Assembly: GCA_023374025.1 (NCBI GenBank)
Contig: SIJG01000060.1
Location: forward strand, 470,455 to 534,454
Origin: Heterodera schachtii
Taxonomy: Eukaryota; Nematoda; Chromadorea; Rhabditida; Heteroderidae
Direction of reading: 5' to 3'
DNA: 64,000 bases
The position numbers were made by a program, and so were the translations under genes. The notes beneath the pieces are model-generated. The model worked only from the letters and a program-made list of their open reading frames with translations, made no database searches and was not told where the DNA came from. Shown here in pieces: positions 1 through 12,788 of this stretch; the stretch's first letter is position 1, and each line of letters begins with the position of its first letter.

Positions 1-904
1 AAATTGATGAAAATGCCAATTTTTCCGCTTTTTAATGCAAAAAAAAAAATAGTTCCTGTTTTCATGGACCCAAAATTTGTTATGTTTCTTTTGAATTTGG
101 CAAATAATTATAAAATAAATTAGAATTAATTAAAAATGAAATTGTAATGAAGTAAAAAATAAATGAATTCATTAAATTATAATAAATCATAATTAATGAA
201 ATTTTCTATCATTTAATTAAATTAATAAATTAGAATCAATGAAAAAGTAATTAAAAATTACAATAAGTCATTAACAAAATGCTTAAATTAAATAAATTTT
301 TATCATTCATTAAATTAATTAAAATAGATTCAAACCAAAACTAACTAATTAAAGATCAAAATTCATAATTAGATATCAATCCGAAGATATATATTATTTA
401 ATTAAACTATTGAAATTCGAAATTTGCTCAAGTTAATTAATTAATAATTAATAAAACTAATTAAAATTGGGATTCGTTTCCAAATTCAAATTAACTAAGG
501 AAATTAAAATTACAAATCTTAAATTTAATATTGATTGAAACAATCAATTAATATTTTTCAATTCATTTATTCACAAAAAAAAATTTTCTTCCCATTTTTA
601 CAATTTTGCAAATTTTTTTTTCATCATTTTTCTATTTGCCCTCAGGCAATTCAGGCATCACAAACAAAACGTCACTCACTCATTCATTGTGCCCGAGGCA
701 AACTTTGGCTTAATCCACCGCCGCCTACTCCCCACTGACTTTTACCGCCCTTTTTAATCCGGCACGGCACGCCCTCAGGCAATTTTTGACGAGTTCCAAT
801 TTCATGGCACAAGTGTCCACTCACTCATATAATTTTTTGTTTCCTACGACCTCGAGCGTAACAAGCCAACTGTGGTCGCGGGTGGTGTGAGTGGGCGGGA
901 ACTG
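1..904. other. AT-rich intergenic DNA, no gene seen
   Basis: Runs of TTAATTAA-like sequence with no open frame that has splice signals or coding-like codon choice. From about 640 to 900 the base composition rises and short GC-rich patches appear, but no exon chain could be built. Confidence 0.6.
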
Positions 905-1690
905 GGAAAGTGCCGAAAATTGAGCACCAAAAATTATTTAAAAAGAAAAAGTGGGCCATTACTAATTCGGAATTCCTGAAAAAGTGGGAGAGCCAAGTTT
1001 GGAAAATTTTAAAATTATTTTTTAAAAATATAATAATGGAAATTGGGGATTTTAAAAATATTTCCAAAAAATTGGGTATCACCAAATTTGAGAGCCAAAA
1101 ATTATTTTAAAAAATTGGGTACCATCAATTAGGAATTCCGAAAAAGTGGGAGAGCCAAATTCGGGAAATTTTAAATTATTTTTTTAAAATATAATGATGA
1201 AATTGGGGATTTTAAAAATATTTTCAAAAAATTGGCTATTACCAAAAATTGAGAGCCAAAAATTATTTTAAAAAAAAAATTGGGTACCATCCATTAAGAA
1301 TTCCGAAAAAATTGGGAAAGACCAAATTTGGGAATTTAAAATTGTTTTTTTTTTAAATAATAATGGAAATTGGGGATTTTAAAATATTTTAAAAAAATTG
1401 GGTACCATCAATTAGGAATTCCGAAAAAGTGGGAGAGCCAAATTCCGGAAATTTTAAATTATTTTTTTAAAATATAAATGGAAATTGGGGATTTTAAAAA
1501 TATTTCCAAAAAATTGGGTATCACTAAATTTGAGAGCCAAAAATTATTTACAAAAAAAATGGGTACCATCCATTAGAAATTCCGAAAAAGTGGGAAAGAC
1601 CAAATTTGGGGATTTTTAACCAAATTTGGAGTTTTTTAATTATTTTTGAAAAAGTGGTATTGGAATGGGGACATTCAAAATTTATCTTCG
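905..1690. repeat. Degenerate tandem repeat, ~162-bp unit
   Basis: The phrase GAAAAAGTGGGAGAGCCAA or a close variant recurs near 978, 1139, 1304, 1421 and 1583, giving spacings of roughly 162, 165, 117 and 162 bp. Each unit also holds GGAAATTGGGGATTTTAAAA and a GGGTACCATC phrase. One unit is about 45 bp short. Short open frames inside it are by-products of the repeat. Confidence 0.75.
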
Positions 1691-1699
1691 GTGAATTAA

Positions 1700-3287
1700 A
1701 GAATTTGGCACTACCTTAATAAAATTTCTGAGCCAAATTTGGGCAATAAATAAAATTTATAAAATTTATCACTAGAAAATAAAATTTTAAAAAGTATTTT
1801 AAATTGCATATAAACCGTCATGGAATAATATTAAATTTTTAGTCTTTAAACACCACTTTCAATGGCAAAAATTTTTTTTTTCTTGAATTCCCGTTAAACT
1901 GTTGAAAACAAATTAATTATTAATGAGTTAATGTCTGGCAAATTTTTAGAAAATTTAAAATTTTTTAAAATTCAATAAACAAGTGCTTTTGTTCCTCCGA
2001 AGGGTGGAGGGATTGTAAAAAAAATAATTTAAAAAAATTAATTATTGATGGGTGAAGAAGAACTGGCCCCAATTATTAAAGGCGTCAGAAAATTTTTTTA
2101 TGGCACATTTAGAAAAAAAACCGAAAATTATCCCTCATTATTTCTTATTTGGATATTTCTCATTATAACTCAACCGTTTCATCAAAAATAATTTATTTAA
2201 AACAATAAATATTTATTAATTAAAAATACATTTTTTATACATTTATTAATTAAACATAATTTATTTTAATTTTAGATTTTGGCCAAATTCAAACAAATCA
2301 TGATCCGGTACAAATTATTATATTTAAAATATAATTTAATAGAAATTGTTTAAAATTATCCAAATAATTTTTAAATTTTTTTAAATATTTAAAGTATTTT
2401 TTAATAGAAGACTTTTATTTTTCATATTTAAAATAATTTTAATTGAAAATTGTCCAAGAAAATCGTAAAATTTTTTCAAATTTTTTTTTAAATTTAAAAT
2501 ATTTAATGGAAAATTATTCAAAGAAAATTGTTCGTAATCCTTCGGCCATTAAATTTTATTCCGAATTTATTATTGCCAATTTTCTCCCCAAAATATTTCC
2601 ACAAATGGTGCCCATTCGAAAATTGCCCATTGAATTTGGCATTTTTGTTTTGTTTAAGAGATTCAAATTTTTGTTTGCCATGACAACCATTTTACGAAAT
2701 ATTTTCTTATGTGAACATTCAGAAAAATACCTTTTTTTTCCCCATAATTATTTAAACTCACAATTTTTTTGAAATGACAAACTCTAAGTTTTCCTCTTTT
2801 TTTTGATTTAAAAATAATGCATTAATTTAAAGAAAAATTTTAAAAATGCAAATTTTATGCATAAATTTGACCCGAAAATTGTGAGTCATTCCCCCAAATT
2901 GTCCATTTGGGCGATGGGAAGGGCCCAAATTCTCAGGCACAGAAAATGATTGATGGATTTATGTTTATGGGAATGGGAACCCGAAGAAGTAAATTAATTC
3001 ATTCACTATATTTTCAGTATAAATCTTTTAAAAATTAAATTCTATTTTTAATTTTAAATATTTTTTTAAAAATAAAAAAAATTTGTAAAAAAAAATTATT
3101 AAATTTTTTATTATCGAATAGTTTTGTCAAATTAAAATGATGAAATTGGAAAATTTTTTTGAAAATTCGCAGAAATTTTCTAACAAATTGAATTAGAATT
3201 AACAAAAAAAAATTTTCCCGATGGTGCCTAACGGCACCGCCGGACCTCCTTTTTACCATTTTATTTGAAATTTTTACTCCTCCAAAA
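1700..3287. other. AT-rich spacer, one weak ORF
   Basis: Mostly low-complexity A/T sequence. The only sizeable open frame is at 2443-2772, listed separately. At 3218-3250 lies one copy of the GC-rich hairpin motif that also occurs inside transposable elements at 30.5, 30.7, 44.3 and 44.4 kb. Confidence 0.5.
2443..2772 (+). CDS. Hypothetical ORF, doubtful
   Basis: A 109-codon open frame without introns, unrecognised. It is rich in Phe, Ile, Lys and Asn, as expected of random AT-rich DNA, but residues 25-70 contain more varied residues (a stretch around RNPSAIKFYSEF and another around PIRKLPIEFG). The apparent start is not ATG; the first in-frame ATG is 22 codons in. No signal peptide, no clear domain, and no neighbouring exon joins it in phase. 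It could be a relic exon. Confidence 0.15.
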   Translation: MKIVQENRKIFSNFFLNLKYLMENYSKKIVRNPSAIKFYSEFIIANFLPKIFPQMVPIRKLPIEFGIFVLFKRFKFLFAMTTILRNIFLCEHSEKYLFFPHNYLNSQFF

Positions 3288-4572
3288 ATGGCAAAAATTT
3301 GTCATTTTTTGGGCTTAGCGAAAAACGGCTACAAAATTATCTGCTTTTTCTCCTCGTCGCTGAAAATGTAGAAAATTTTTATTTTATTTTTATTTTTTGG
3401 AATTTTTGTCCCTAAGTGCAAAAAAAATTCTTCGGGTTCCCCGTCCCAAATTTTTTCTGACTTCAGGCCTGCTTTTTATATAATTTTCTTTTTTGAAATC
3501 TTTTAATTTTAGACGAATCCGTTCCAATTTTTCTGCGCTTCTTTCCGCCCAACGTTTGGCCAAGTCTCCTCCAATTTTGTCCTCAAATACTGCGGCACAA
3601 GCCATGGGTTCTTCGATGTTGACCTCCACCACTACCACAATTTCATCGTCCTCTTCAATGCCAAACAGTTACGTTTTTCCTCAATTAGCGCCCCCGGGGG
3701 CTTTTTTTTCAACTCCCTCAAAAGGGGGGGGGGGCTATATAAGTGGGTTGGGCTAATTAAAGTGGTTGTAAATTTTTAAACCCCCTCAAAATGGGGGGCT
3801 TTAATTAAGAGGGGGGGGGGGGCTAATTAAAGGGGTGGTAAATTTTTAAACCCCCTCAAAAAGGGAGGCACAATTCAGGGATGGCCAAATTCAAGGGGAT
3901 CTATGTTCAACCCCCATCAAAAGGGGAGGGACTTTAATTAAGGGGGGGGGGGAGGCTAATTTATTGTATCTATTTTCATCCCCCCCCCCTTAAAATTGGC
4001 TCTTTATTTAAGGGGAGGAGCCAATTTCAGGGGGGCGTTAAATTTTCAATCCCCCTCAAGGGGGGGGGGGCTTTATTTAAGAAGAGGGCGGGCCAATTTC
4101 AGGGGTAGGCTATATAATAGGAAATACGGTAATTGGAAATTAATAGTTTTTTGATTTTTAAATATTTAAAATACATTTAGCTACTACTGAAATTGGCATT
4201 GAACGCCGCACTTCGGCAACAAAAATTGTGCAAAAAACGCCACGATTTTTCTTCTGGACATTGAGCCAAAGGTGGTCAAAAAACGAAGTCTTTTAATTAT
4301 TAATTAATGAATCAATTAAGACCTAATTAGTAAAATTATAAAAATGCAAATAATTTTAAATAAAAATTAAGTGAAAAGAAGAAAAATGCCAATTCGGTGG
4401 ATTCATCTCCACGAACGCCCGACTCTTCGCGCAGTGTCAGTTTTGAGGTTGGAAATTTTATTTAATTATTTTAAATTTATATAATAATTAATTAAAATTT
4501 TAGGGAGCCGAAGCTTGGCCATGGATTGACGACGTTGTGGAAGAAGCGGAATGTGAATGCTTTGAAGAATGA
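3288..4572 (+). CDS. Unknown protein, five exons, ~181 aa
   Basis: Proposed exons: 3288-3367, 3513-3742, 4181-4271, 4372-4447 and 4504-4572. Every junction agrees in phase (2, 1, 2, 0) with GT-AG ends. I do not recognise the product. The middle is Ser/Thr-rich with a run of Thr and Ser around residues 65-80; the fourth exon carries an SSPRTPDSSRSVSFE stretch that looks like a Ser/Pro phosphorylation region; the last exon gives an acidic tail ending in ECECFEE. The last three exons are the best supported. The first exon and the end of exon 2, which runs into a poly-G tract, are uncertain. The reverse strand of exon 2 is also open for over 80 codons and reads like a charged helix, so strand choice rests on the downstream exons. 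Confidence 0.5.
3715..4110 (+). repeat. G-run/C-run minisatellite in intron
   Basis: Within the second intron of the 3.3-4.6 kb gene, four to five imperfect units alternate runs of 6-12 G with CCCCCTCAAAA and TTTAATTAAG. Unit spacing is near 75-90 bp. The many G-runs could form quadruplexes in the transcript; that is inference. Confidence 0.8.
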
Positions 4573-5129
4573 GTTGAGCTTATGTGGGTTCTCTGTGGAT
4601 AATGGGAGTAATAATCTTTGTACCTAATAATGCAACAATCCGAGTAAAATCGTTTTTGGAATAAATGAATTGGCACAAAATAATGGCACAACATAAATTT
4701 TTGAAGAATTTTTTGCAATTTGAATATTGAAAAATTTCTGCAATTTGAATATTTTCAATTGTGAAGGCACCCTTTTAGGCTTAAATTCCAATTAAATTTT
4801 TGTTTAAATGATTATAAATCATATTTTCGTCCAATTAACAAACACACACATTAGCAAGCAGATAATCTATTCTTTTATTACATTTACTTCGTACATAATG
4901 ACAAAAAATTAATTAATTGTGAGGGCTATGGTTTGTGTTAATAAGCATTATTGTTTCCGGTCTCTAATAACCGTATCATATGTACAAACAATCAGAGGGT
5001 TTAATGGTAGGAGGAGGGGGGGGGATTAAAGTGATTAAATTCTTGGGCCAATTACACATAATTAGTGCACGGCACATTAGCCGATCAAAAACCACATTAT
5101 ATGCCCTCCCGTCGCCATTTTGATCAAAT
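4573..5129. other. Intergenic, convergent gene ends
   Basis: Lies between the stop of the + strand gene and the stop of the - strand Srt gene, so both genes converge here. A/T-rich; AATAAA-like signals are present on both strands. No further exon seen. Confidence 0.5.
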
Positions 5130-8100
5130 TCAAATTTTTTCTTGCCCTTCATTCTCTTGGCGTTCACCATTGTTTGTTGGCATTGTGTTCATGGTTGAAT
5201 TTGTCGGCACAACTCGGCTCATACCGCCGTGCCGTGACGCGGTCGCCATGTTAATGTGCCCGCCACCAATTGTGCGCACATTGGTGGTGTTAAGCATTCG
5301 GGTTGTGCTCGTTTGCATGATGCTTTTGCCAGTGATTTGACTGATCACTCCGGTGGTCATCTTCAAGCAGTCCTTGCGGATTGTTTTGTTCAAGCACAGA
5401 TAGATCAGTGACGGAATGCCATGGGCGAACAGCCTTTAATAAAAATAATTATTCCAGTTGATCAATAGATAGGGAGAATTTTTTTCACATATTTTTTCAT
5501 GAATGTTCCTGGGTCTAAACCACGAAAAAACAGAATTTTGGTTGCTGTTAAGCAATTTTCGAGTTTTAGGTCATTATTTAAAGGAATTTGCTTTTTAGAT
5601 AATAGACAGTGATCAGCTTTTATCCAAACGAAAATTTTGGTATCTTTCGAGAAAATTTGTATTTTGTACGTCATTAAATTTAAGCTGGACTTTCTAAGGC
5701 CTAAATGAATTCAATCACTAATTGAAAATGATCCCAATCGGTGAATTATGTTTTTTGATATTTATATAATTGTTTTTTTTAGAAAAAATGATAAATTATA
5801 GGGCAGGTGATCAGCAGAAATCATTTTTCATCAAAAACAATTTAAATGTTTATTCTGCCTCTACTATCGCTTATTGCTCGGCAATTATTTTTTTCTTAAT
5901 TATATAACTAAAGAAAATGGCCAAACTATTACTCTTACTAATATATTTGCCTAAATTAGTTTGAAAATAAATTTTTTTCGAGTTTTTGAAAATTTTTAAT
6001 AATTCTTTGCTTTAAAGTATTTTACCATAATAAATACATTATTTTTTACCATGAAAGTTGCCCAATCACAATCAGTGCTTTGCTGATTTTGAAGTATTGC
6101 ATGTACACGTAAATGCCAGCAGCAAATGCGTTGATTGAGCTGATCAGCACGACTTGGATGAATGTCTGAAATTTAATTTTAAAATTGTTATTTTTAATTT
6201 TTTAAATTTTACCATTTTTTGGGAATAGCTTTGCTGGGTGGACGATTTAAACTTGTACGTTTTCATGATGCTAAAATTATTGTAATTATTTTGGTTAAGA
6301 AAATTTTTGCTGGTAATTACAGTAAGATGCTGAACGCCATGTATGTGCCCATAATTACAGTAACCACAACGTAATTGTGAAAGTCGTGCACATTGTTGTA
6401 GTACTGTAATTGGGTTAATTTAAATTTTTAAAAAAAACTGTATAACGAACAATTTTGTCCAAATCCTCCTGGTATCCCATGTGCGGGTTGAAGAACCATG
6501 ACACGTAAATTCCGCTGAACGGATGCGGCATGGTAAAGAAGAACCTGAGAAAGAAATTCATTTGGCATACAGTACTTTTCGTTATACAGCACCCCCGCAC
6601 CATACAGTACTTTTCGCTATACACTACCGCCCACATAAGAATGTAATATCACGATAAACCAAAAAATTATCAGGGAGAGTTTAGGCGCAAATCATCAATT
6701 ATATTAATAAGACGAAAAGTCAAAAAATCTAAGATTTTGTCTATGCTCTACGTCTAAGACTTTTTCTGGATTTTCCCTAAATCCTAGATATATTTTCTAT
6801 TTTTTCTAGAATAATTTGAAATTTTCTGTAGATTAGCATTTAAAAATAGTCTAGAAAAGTGGGTTTATTGTCGGGAATATGCCATATTCACGGGGAGCAG
6901 GACGGGACGGTATAACGGAAAAATATCCAGCATACTGTAATAATATATGTACAGTATGCTGCAAAAGGTACCCAAAAATTTACCAGTACAGCCCATAAAT
7001 GGACGGCAACATCAGCCACAGCCATGTGCGGTAGCCTAAGAAAAAAATTAAAATTTAATTTATTATTAAATGATTTAAAAATTATGTTATACCGCTGAAT
7101 AAAATGTCAGCCATTGCCGGTGAACAAATTTCCATGCAACGATTAAGCGCCAAAATAAGCTAAAAAATAATTTTTAAAAATTGTATAAATTATATATATT
7201 TAAATTAGGTTCAACCCCGACCCTGATCTCACCGTCCCCGCTTTTTTTTTTTTGGTCTTTCTCCCCGACCCTGACTTATCCTCCCCCGTGTTCCCGCTCC
7301 CCGCGAATTTCTTCCCCGAGGGGTTTGGGCTTAACCCTAATTTAAATAAATAAATTTACTAATAATAGATTTATTCACTTTTGTCCTTAGTTCGAAAAAA
7401 TTTGTACTAATTTTCTATTTGATATTAAATATCTTAATGTTTCAATGAATTCTTTTCCAAATAAATTCAAAATCCGCTTTAGAAATAAGCACAAAATTTC
7501 CAGGTCAATCAGGACATCCAAGTACATGTCCATCCCAGTGAATTCTAAAAAAAAATACAATCCTGGCTCATTAAAAAAATACCTCCGCGGTCGATTCGGC
7601 TCCCCATAACGCTAAAAAATTTACAAAAAATAATTTTTAAATTCAAAATTTTTCTTACACATTCCATAGGCACCCAAAATGTAGGTCAAATTCGGATGGG
7701 TACAGAATACGGCACCGATAATGGCCAACCATCCGGTGGCAATGCCGTTCATCAACATTGCCATCATGTCGGTGACCGCAATGTAAAACATGATTTTGTA
7801 GCAGCCATTTTCACGGTGTTTCCAAATGGCAAATGTGCATGGAATGTAGAGCAGCTAATTAGGGCAGTTAGTTAACTGATTTCATTAAAATTAATTAATT
7901 AATTTTTTATTAATTTATGAGTTACAGAATCAGCAAACAAAAAAGAATAATTTTAAATATTCAAGATAATAAAAGGGGCAACAACAACAATCGTATATTT
8001 GGGTTGAGACAGGTTTGTCCTTGCTTTCAAGTACGCTTTAGACCGAGCGTTACCAGCATAACAAATGTCCTTGAATTCATTTAAAATCAGTCTTACACAT

Positions 8101-8494
8101 TAATTATGATAAACTAGGATTTTTGTTTAAAAACTACATTAATCCCATCAATTTTGCATTATGCCCTCGGGTAAAAAAGATTTCTTTAAAATAAAACCAA
8201 ACCTCAATGCCAAAAATTTCTCATTAGGTCCTTGGAAATCCTATTAAATATTCCAGTAATTTACTGTTTCTTCTTGCCATTGTCCTTTAAAAATCTATTC
8301 AAGGACATTTATGATTCATAATATGTAATTTAATTATATCGAAAAAACTCGTCCACCTCCATAATTCCAGCCAATGTGATGAACATTGTGCCAAGTGCAA
8401 TGTGTTGACGGTCCTCGAACGGCACTTGGTTCACATCGTAGCTGCAGTTGTACAACTGTTGATACCGGTCGGCGTGGAACAGATACAAATCCAT
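5130..8494 (-). CDS. Srt-class serpentine chemoreceptor
   Basis: Predicted seven-transmembrane G-protein-coupled receptor of the nematode Srt class, ~378 aa, acting in the plasma membrane, probably of chemosensory neurons. Exons on the minus strand: 8357-8494, 7659-7854, 7583-7611, 7093-7159, 6984-7035, 6451-6544, 6321-6403, 6213-6270, 6050-6165, 5130-5433. All nine junctions agree in phase. Class hallmarks visible in order: an extracellular YNCSYD near residue 15, LLYIPCTFAIWKHRENGCYK at the TM1-TM2 loop, GAVFCTHPNLTYILGAYGM through TM3, then LILALNRCMEIC in the DRY-like position. Residues 235-330 hold further hydrophobic segments and the C-tail is polar, rich in Thr, Asn and Met. Codon choice favours G/C at third positions, unlike the AT-rich Srsx cluster. 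The donor after exon 6 (GTTCGT) is weak. Confidence 0.9.
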
Positions 8495-8550
8495 GTCGGA
8501 AAATTGCAAGGAAAGTTTTTTTTTCTAAATTTTTAAGAGATATCTATTTT

Positions 8551-8745
8551 AACTAGAGCTGAGCGGTACCGGGAATTTTGACAAAAACCGGGACCGGGAC
8601 TTTTTGGTTGAAAAACCGGGACTTTTTGGCTGGGAAAACCGGAAAAAACCGGGAATTTCCCGGTCCCGGTAAAAATTGGTCAAAACCGGGACCTTGGTAC
8701 TCAGTTGTCCCGCTATTGGTCCCGGTCCCGCTCAGCTCTTTAAAT
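8551..8745. mobile_element. Foldback element, 'accgggacc' word
   Basis: Begins TAGAGCTGAGCGGTACCGGG and ends with the inverse, CCCGGTCCCGCTCAGCTCT. The interior repeats ACCGGGACC and AAAACCGGGA many times. Non-coding and shorter than 200 bp. Its TAGAG start resembles those of other word-type elements in the window. Confidence 0.75.
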
Positions 8746-9124
8746 AAATCATTTAAATCTATGCATAAACTCCTTAAATTAAAACAAAATTTTTCGCGTC
8801 TTTTTTTCGGTTCATTTCGTAAGAAAACGGTTATTTTTTCGTTTTCGCAACAAAATTTTTCGTTTTCTTGAGGAATTATTTCTCGTTATGTTTTCGAAAA
8901 TGTTTTTTTCTGTTTTCACATCCCTGGCCTAGTTCCCCCGACAGTTCTTACCCAGTATCGGCAGCCCAGAAATTTCTCTCCGACTTAGGTATTTTAGGTA
9001 CTCAATTTTCGTGAATCTCTGTATCAATTCCCGAACCGAATAAATTTTTCGAGATTTTAATGAAAATTTTGGTCTAAGGTTAGAAAATGTCATAAACTTA
9101 ATGCACTTGTACAATGGGTGTGGT

Positions 9125-10915
9125 TATTAAATTAAATTGGTATTATACAAAAAGACTGAGTAGCAATAGCTGAAAATTTCATTAGCTGGAATGCCAGTAG
9201 GTGTAAAATGGTCACACTAATTAAGTTTAATTTCAACTAACAATTACGGTATTTAAATAATTAATTGTGACAGTGCCATAAAGCACAAATCATCTGTTTG
9301 GCAATTTGGGTACTTAAAGTTCAAATGCTCATAATTTTCTCGAAAATTTCATTAGCTGGAATGCCAGTAGGTGTAAAATGGTCACACTAATTAAGTTTAA
9401 TTCCAACTAACAATTACGGTATTTAAAATTAGTAATTGTGACAGTGCCATAAAACACAAATCATCTGTTTGGCAATTTGGGTACTTAAAGTTCAAATGCT
9501 CATAATTTTCTCGAAACTTTCATTAGCTGCTGGAATGTCAGGTGTAGTGGTTACACTAATTAAGTTTAATTTAAAGTAAAATTCCGTTGATTTAAATAAT
9601 TAATTGTGACAGTGCAATAAAGGACTAATATCTGTTTCTAAATTGGGTTCAAATGTACTTAAAGTTCAAATGCTCATAATTTTCTCGAAAATTTCATTAG
9701 CTGCTGGAATGTCAGCAGGTGTAAAATGGTCACACTAATTAAGTTTAATTTCAACAATCATCTGTTTGGCAATTTGGGTACTTAAAGTTCAAATGCTCAT
9801 AATTTTCTCGAAAATTTCATTAGCTGCTGGAATGTCAGGTGTAGTGGTTACACTAATTAAGTTTAATTTCAACTAACAATTACGGTATTTAAATAATTAA
9901 TTGTGACAGTGCAATAAAGGACTAATATCTGTTTGTAAATTGGGTTCAAATGTACTTAAAGTTCAAATGCTCATAATTTTCTCGAAAATTTCATTAGCTG
10001 GAATGCCAGTAGGTGTAAAATGGTCACACTAATTAAGTTTAATTCCAACTAACAATTACGGTATTTAAAATTAGTAATTGTGACAGTGCCATAAAACACA
10101 AATCATCTGTTTGGCAATTTGGGTACTTAAAGTTCAAATGCTCATAATTTTCTCGAAACTTTCATTAGCTGCTGGAATGTCAGGTGTAGTGGTTACACTA
10201 ATTAAGTTTAATTTAAAGTAAAAATTCCGATATTTAAATAATAAATTGTGACAATGCAATAAAGGACTAATATCTGTTTGCTAAATTGGGTTCAAATGTA
10301 CTTAAAGTTCAAATGCTCATAATTTTCTCGAAAATTTCATTAGCTGGAATGCCAGCAGGTGTAAAATGGTCACACTAATTAAGTTTAATTTCAACTAACA
10401 ATTACGGTATTTAAATATTAATTGTGACAGTGCCATAAAGCACAAATCATCTGTTTGGCAATTTGGGTACTTAAAGTTCAAATGCTCATAATTTTCTCGA
10501 AAATTTCATTAGCTGCTGGAATGTCAGGTGTAGTGGTTACACTAATTAAGTTTAATTTAAAGTAAAATTCCGATGATTTAAATAATTAATTGTGACAGTG
10601 CAATAAAGGACTAATATCTGTTTCTAAATTGGGTTCAAATGTACTTAAAGTTCAAATGCTCATAATTTTCTCGAAAATTTCATTAGCTGCTGGAATGTCA
10701 GCAGGTGTAAAATGGTCACACTAATTAAGTTTAATTTCAACAATCATCTGTTTGGCAATTTGGGTACTTAAAGTTCAAATGCTCATAATTTTCTCGAAAA
10801 TTTCATTAGCTGCTGGAATGTCAGCAGGTGTAAAATGGTCACACTAATTAAGTTTAATTTGAACTAACAATTACGGTATTTAAATAATTAATTGTGACAG
10901 TGCCATAAAGGAAAT
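9125..10915. repeat. Satellite array, ~172-bp monomer, higher-order
   Basis: Eleven monomers start near 9173, 9346, 9518, 9690, 9815, 9987, 10160, 10333, 10504, 10676 and 10799. Each holds TTTCATTAGCTG and CTTAAAGTTCAAATGCTC. Three variants can be told apart. Type A has GGAATGCCAG and GTAAAATGGTCACAC. Type B has GGAATGTCAGGTGTAGTGG. Type C is ~120 bp and lacks the TAACAATTACGG segment. The order is A A B C B A B A B C A', so blocks of A-B and A-B-C recur. Monomers of one type are more alike than neighbours. Function unknown. Confidence 0.9.
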
Positions 10916-11867
10916 GGAAATCAATTCTTTATATGATTTTTTTAATTGGTTATTTCATTTAGTGTGACATTAATTTTATTTAAATTATTCAATTTAATTA
11001 TTAAATATATATTTTTAAAATGATTATTATTATCTATTATAATATACATATTATATAAAAATATATATGATATAAATTAAGAATAAAATTGGAAATTTTA
11101 AGTCAAATAAATCGGACAAATAAAAAAATGAATTGGAATTTTCTGTTGTAATAGTAAATTGGTCCCAAGAGAATTTGTTGAAAATGTCCAAAATTAAATT
11201 ATTTTTTTCTTTTAGCCAAAATTTTAGACCAAAATAAATTTGATTTAAAATTTTATTTTTATAATTATTTAAATATATTAAAAATATTTCACATTTTTTT
11301 AATTCTCTCTCAAAAAGACACAAGATTAACTCTTTTTTTTCTTACTCTTAAATTGATGATTTTTTTAATTACGTAAAACTAAATTTAATAGGAAACGAAT
11401 GGTCAAAGCTTAACCCATTGTTTCTTGGCATTTAAATTAAAATTTTGGACAATGATTATACGGCAAGAGGAAATTGTGTTGCAAAAATGGAATTTATTAT
11501 TAGAAAAAATGAACCAAATAATTACAACAAAAAAAAACGGATGCACAAATTAAATTCATACATATTAATATTACGACAGAAAATTATTTTAAGAAAATCG
11601 AAAAAGTCGAAAAAAGAGGGCTTTATATTTTGAATACCACCAATACAATCAGATAATATTGGGGGAGGAGCTTTCAAAAAAAATCGTCCCCTGGGGCGTT
11701 TCGTTAAAAAAAAAAATATGCCAAAATGGGCGTTTTGTTAAACTGTCAAATTTATAGATTTTTCGTAAAAAAAAACTCATCATAACTTTTCTTAAACATA
11801 AAAATTGGCGGTTTTACGAAACGCCATAGCACCTAAAAAAGATTATAACATTCACATAATTAGTCAT

Positions 11868-12495
11868 GACTAGAGACCGACTAAAAAGGCACAAAAAATC
11901 GCGAAAAAGGCACTATAAAAGGCACGAAAAAATTGAAAAAAAGGCATGAAAAGGCATGAAAATCCCGAAAAAGGCATTTAAATTTTTTATTACGGATTTT
12001 TAGGGAGCAAAACACGTAAAACTTAACCAAATAACTTAATTTTGGTCATTTAAATGATTATTAAATGTTTCATAATGTTTTTCGAATAAGAAAATTTTTA
12101 AACCTAAAATTTTTTATCAAGAAAAAAAAATGAAATTTTGGCGATCAATTTTTGAGAAAATTTTTTAATTCTTAGGAGTATATTTTCTAAAATTTTTCAA
12201 TTCTTAGGGGTGTATTTTCTGAAAATTTTTCGTCATTTCTTAGGGGTGTATTTTTCCGATTTTATTGCATTTTTATGGAATTTTTCGGAAAAAAACGCCA
12301 AAAAAGGCACCAAAATGCCAAAAAAGGCATTTAAGGCACGAAAATCCCGAAAAAGGCAAAAAAAAAAAGCATAATAAAAGTCAACTTAGAAGCCTCAAAC
12401 CAAGTGGAAAATGCGTTATTTATGTTTAATATATCGAAACTAGTGCGCAGAAAAAAAAAGGCATTTGCCTCAAAAGTCGGTCTCTAGTCATGACG
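11868..12495. mobile_element. TIR element, 'aaggcac' word
   Basis: Left end CATGACTAGAGACCGACT is matched by an inverted right end, GTCGGTCTCTAGTCATG. Both ends carry many AAGGCAC or AAAGGCAT phrases. The interior holds the phrase CTTAGGGGTGTATTTT three times and a CAAACCAAGTGGAAAATGCG phrase. The same interior phrases occur in elements at 51.7-52.3 and 56.8-57.3 kb. No transposase frame, so non-autonomous. Confidence 0.85.
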
Positions 12496-12788
12496 CGACA
12501 TTCATTAAATATCCGAATTAAAGAAATAGGGGAAATTTTTTTTTTTTTTTAAATTGTTATTATTATTATGATGCTTTTCGTGTATTTGTAAGAATTATCT
12601 TTTTTCAGCTGCTAACCAATTATGAAGGCTTTAGCAGATGACGAAAAAACAATTAATATCCATGAAAACAGGGATAATTAATTCATGGACCGACCGACCC
12701 CTCATAAAAAAATGCAAAAGAAGCAATCAATTAATTTAAAAATTTTCGTTTAATTTTCTAAAAGTCGGCGTCTTTTTAAAATTTGGAT

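Noticed and set aside
6890..6975. Palindrome GCATACTGTAATAATATATGTACAGTATGC in Srt intron
   Set aside because: A short inverted repeat with related CATACAGTAC phrases nearby, but too small and isolated to call an element or regulatory site.
8578..8871. 97-codon ORF
   Set aside because: Covers the 'accgggacc' foldback element and adjacent low-complexity DNA.
11445..11633. Lys/Asn-rich ORF after the satellite
   Set aside because: Composition is that of random AT-rich DNA; no splice partner or domain.
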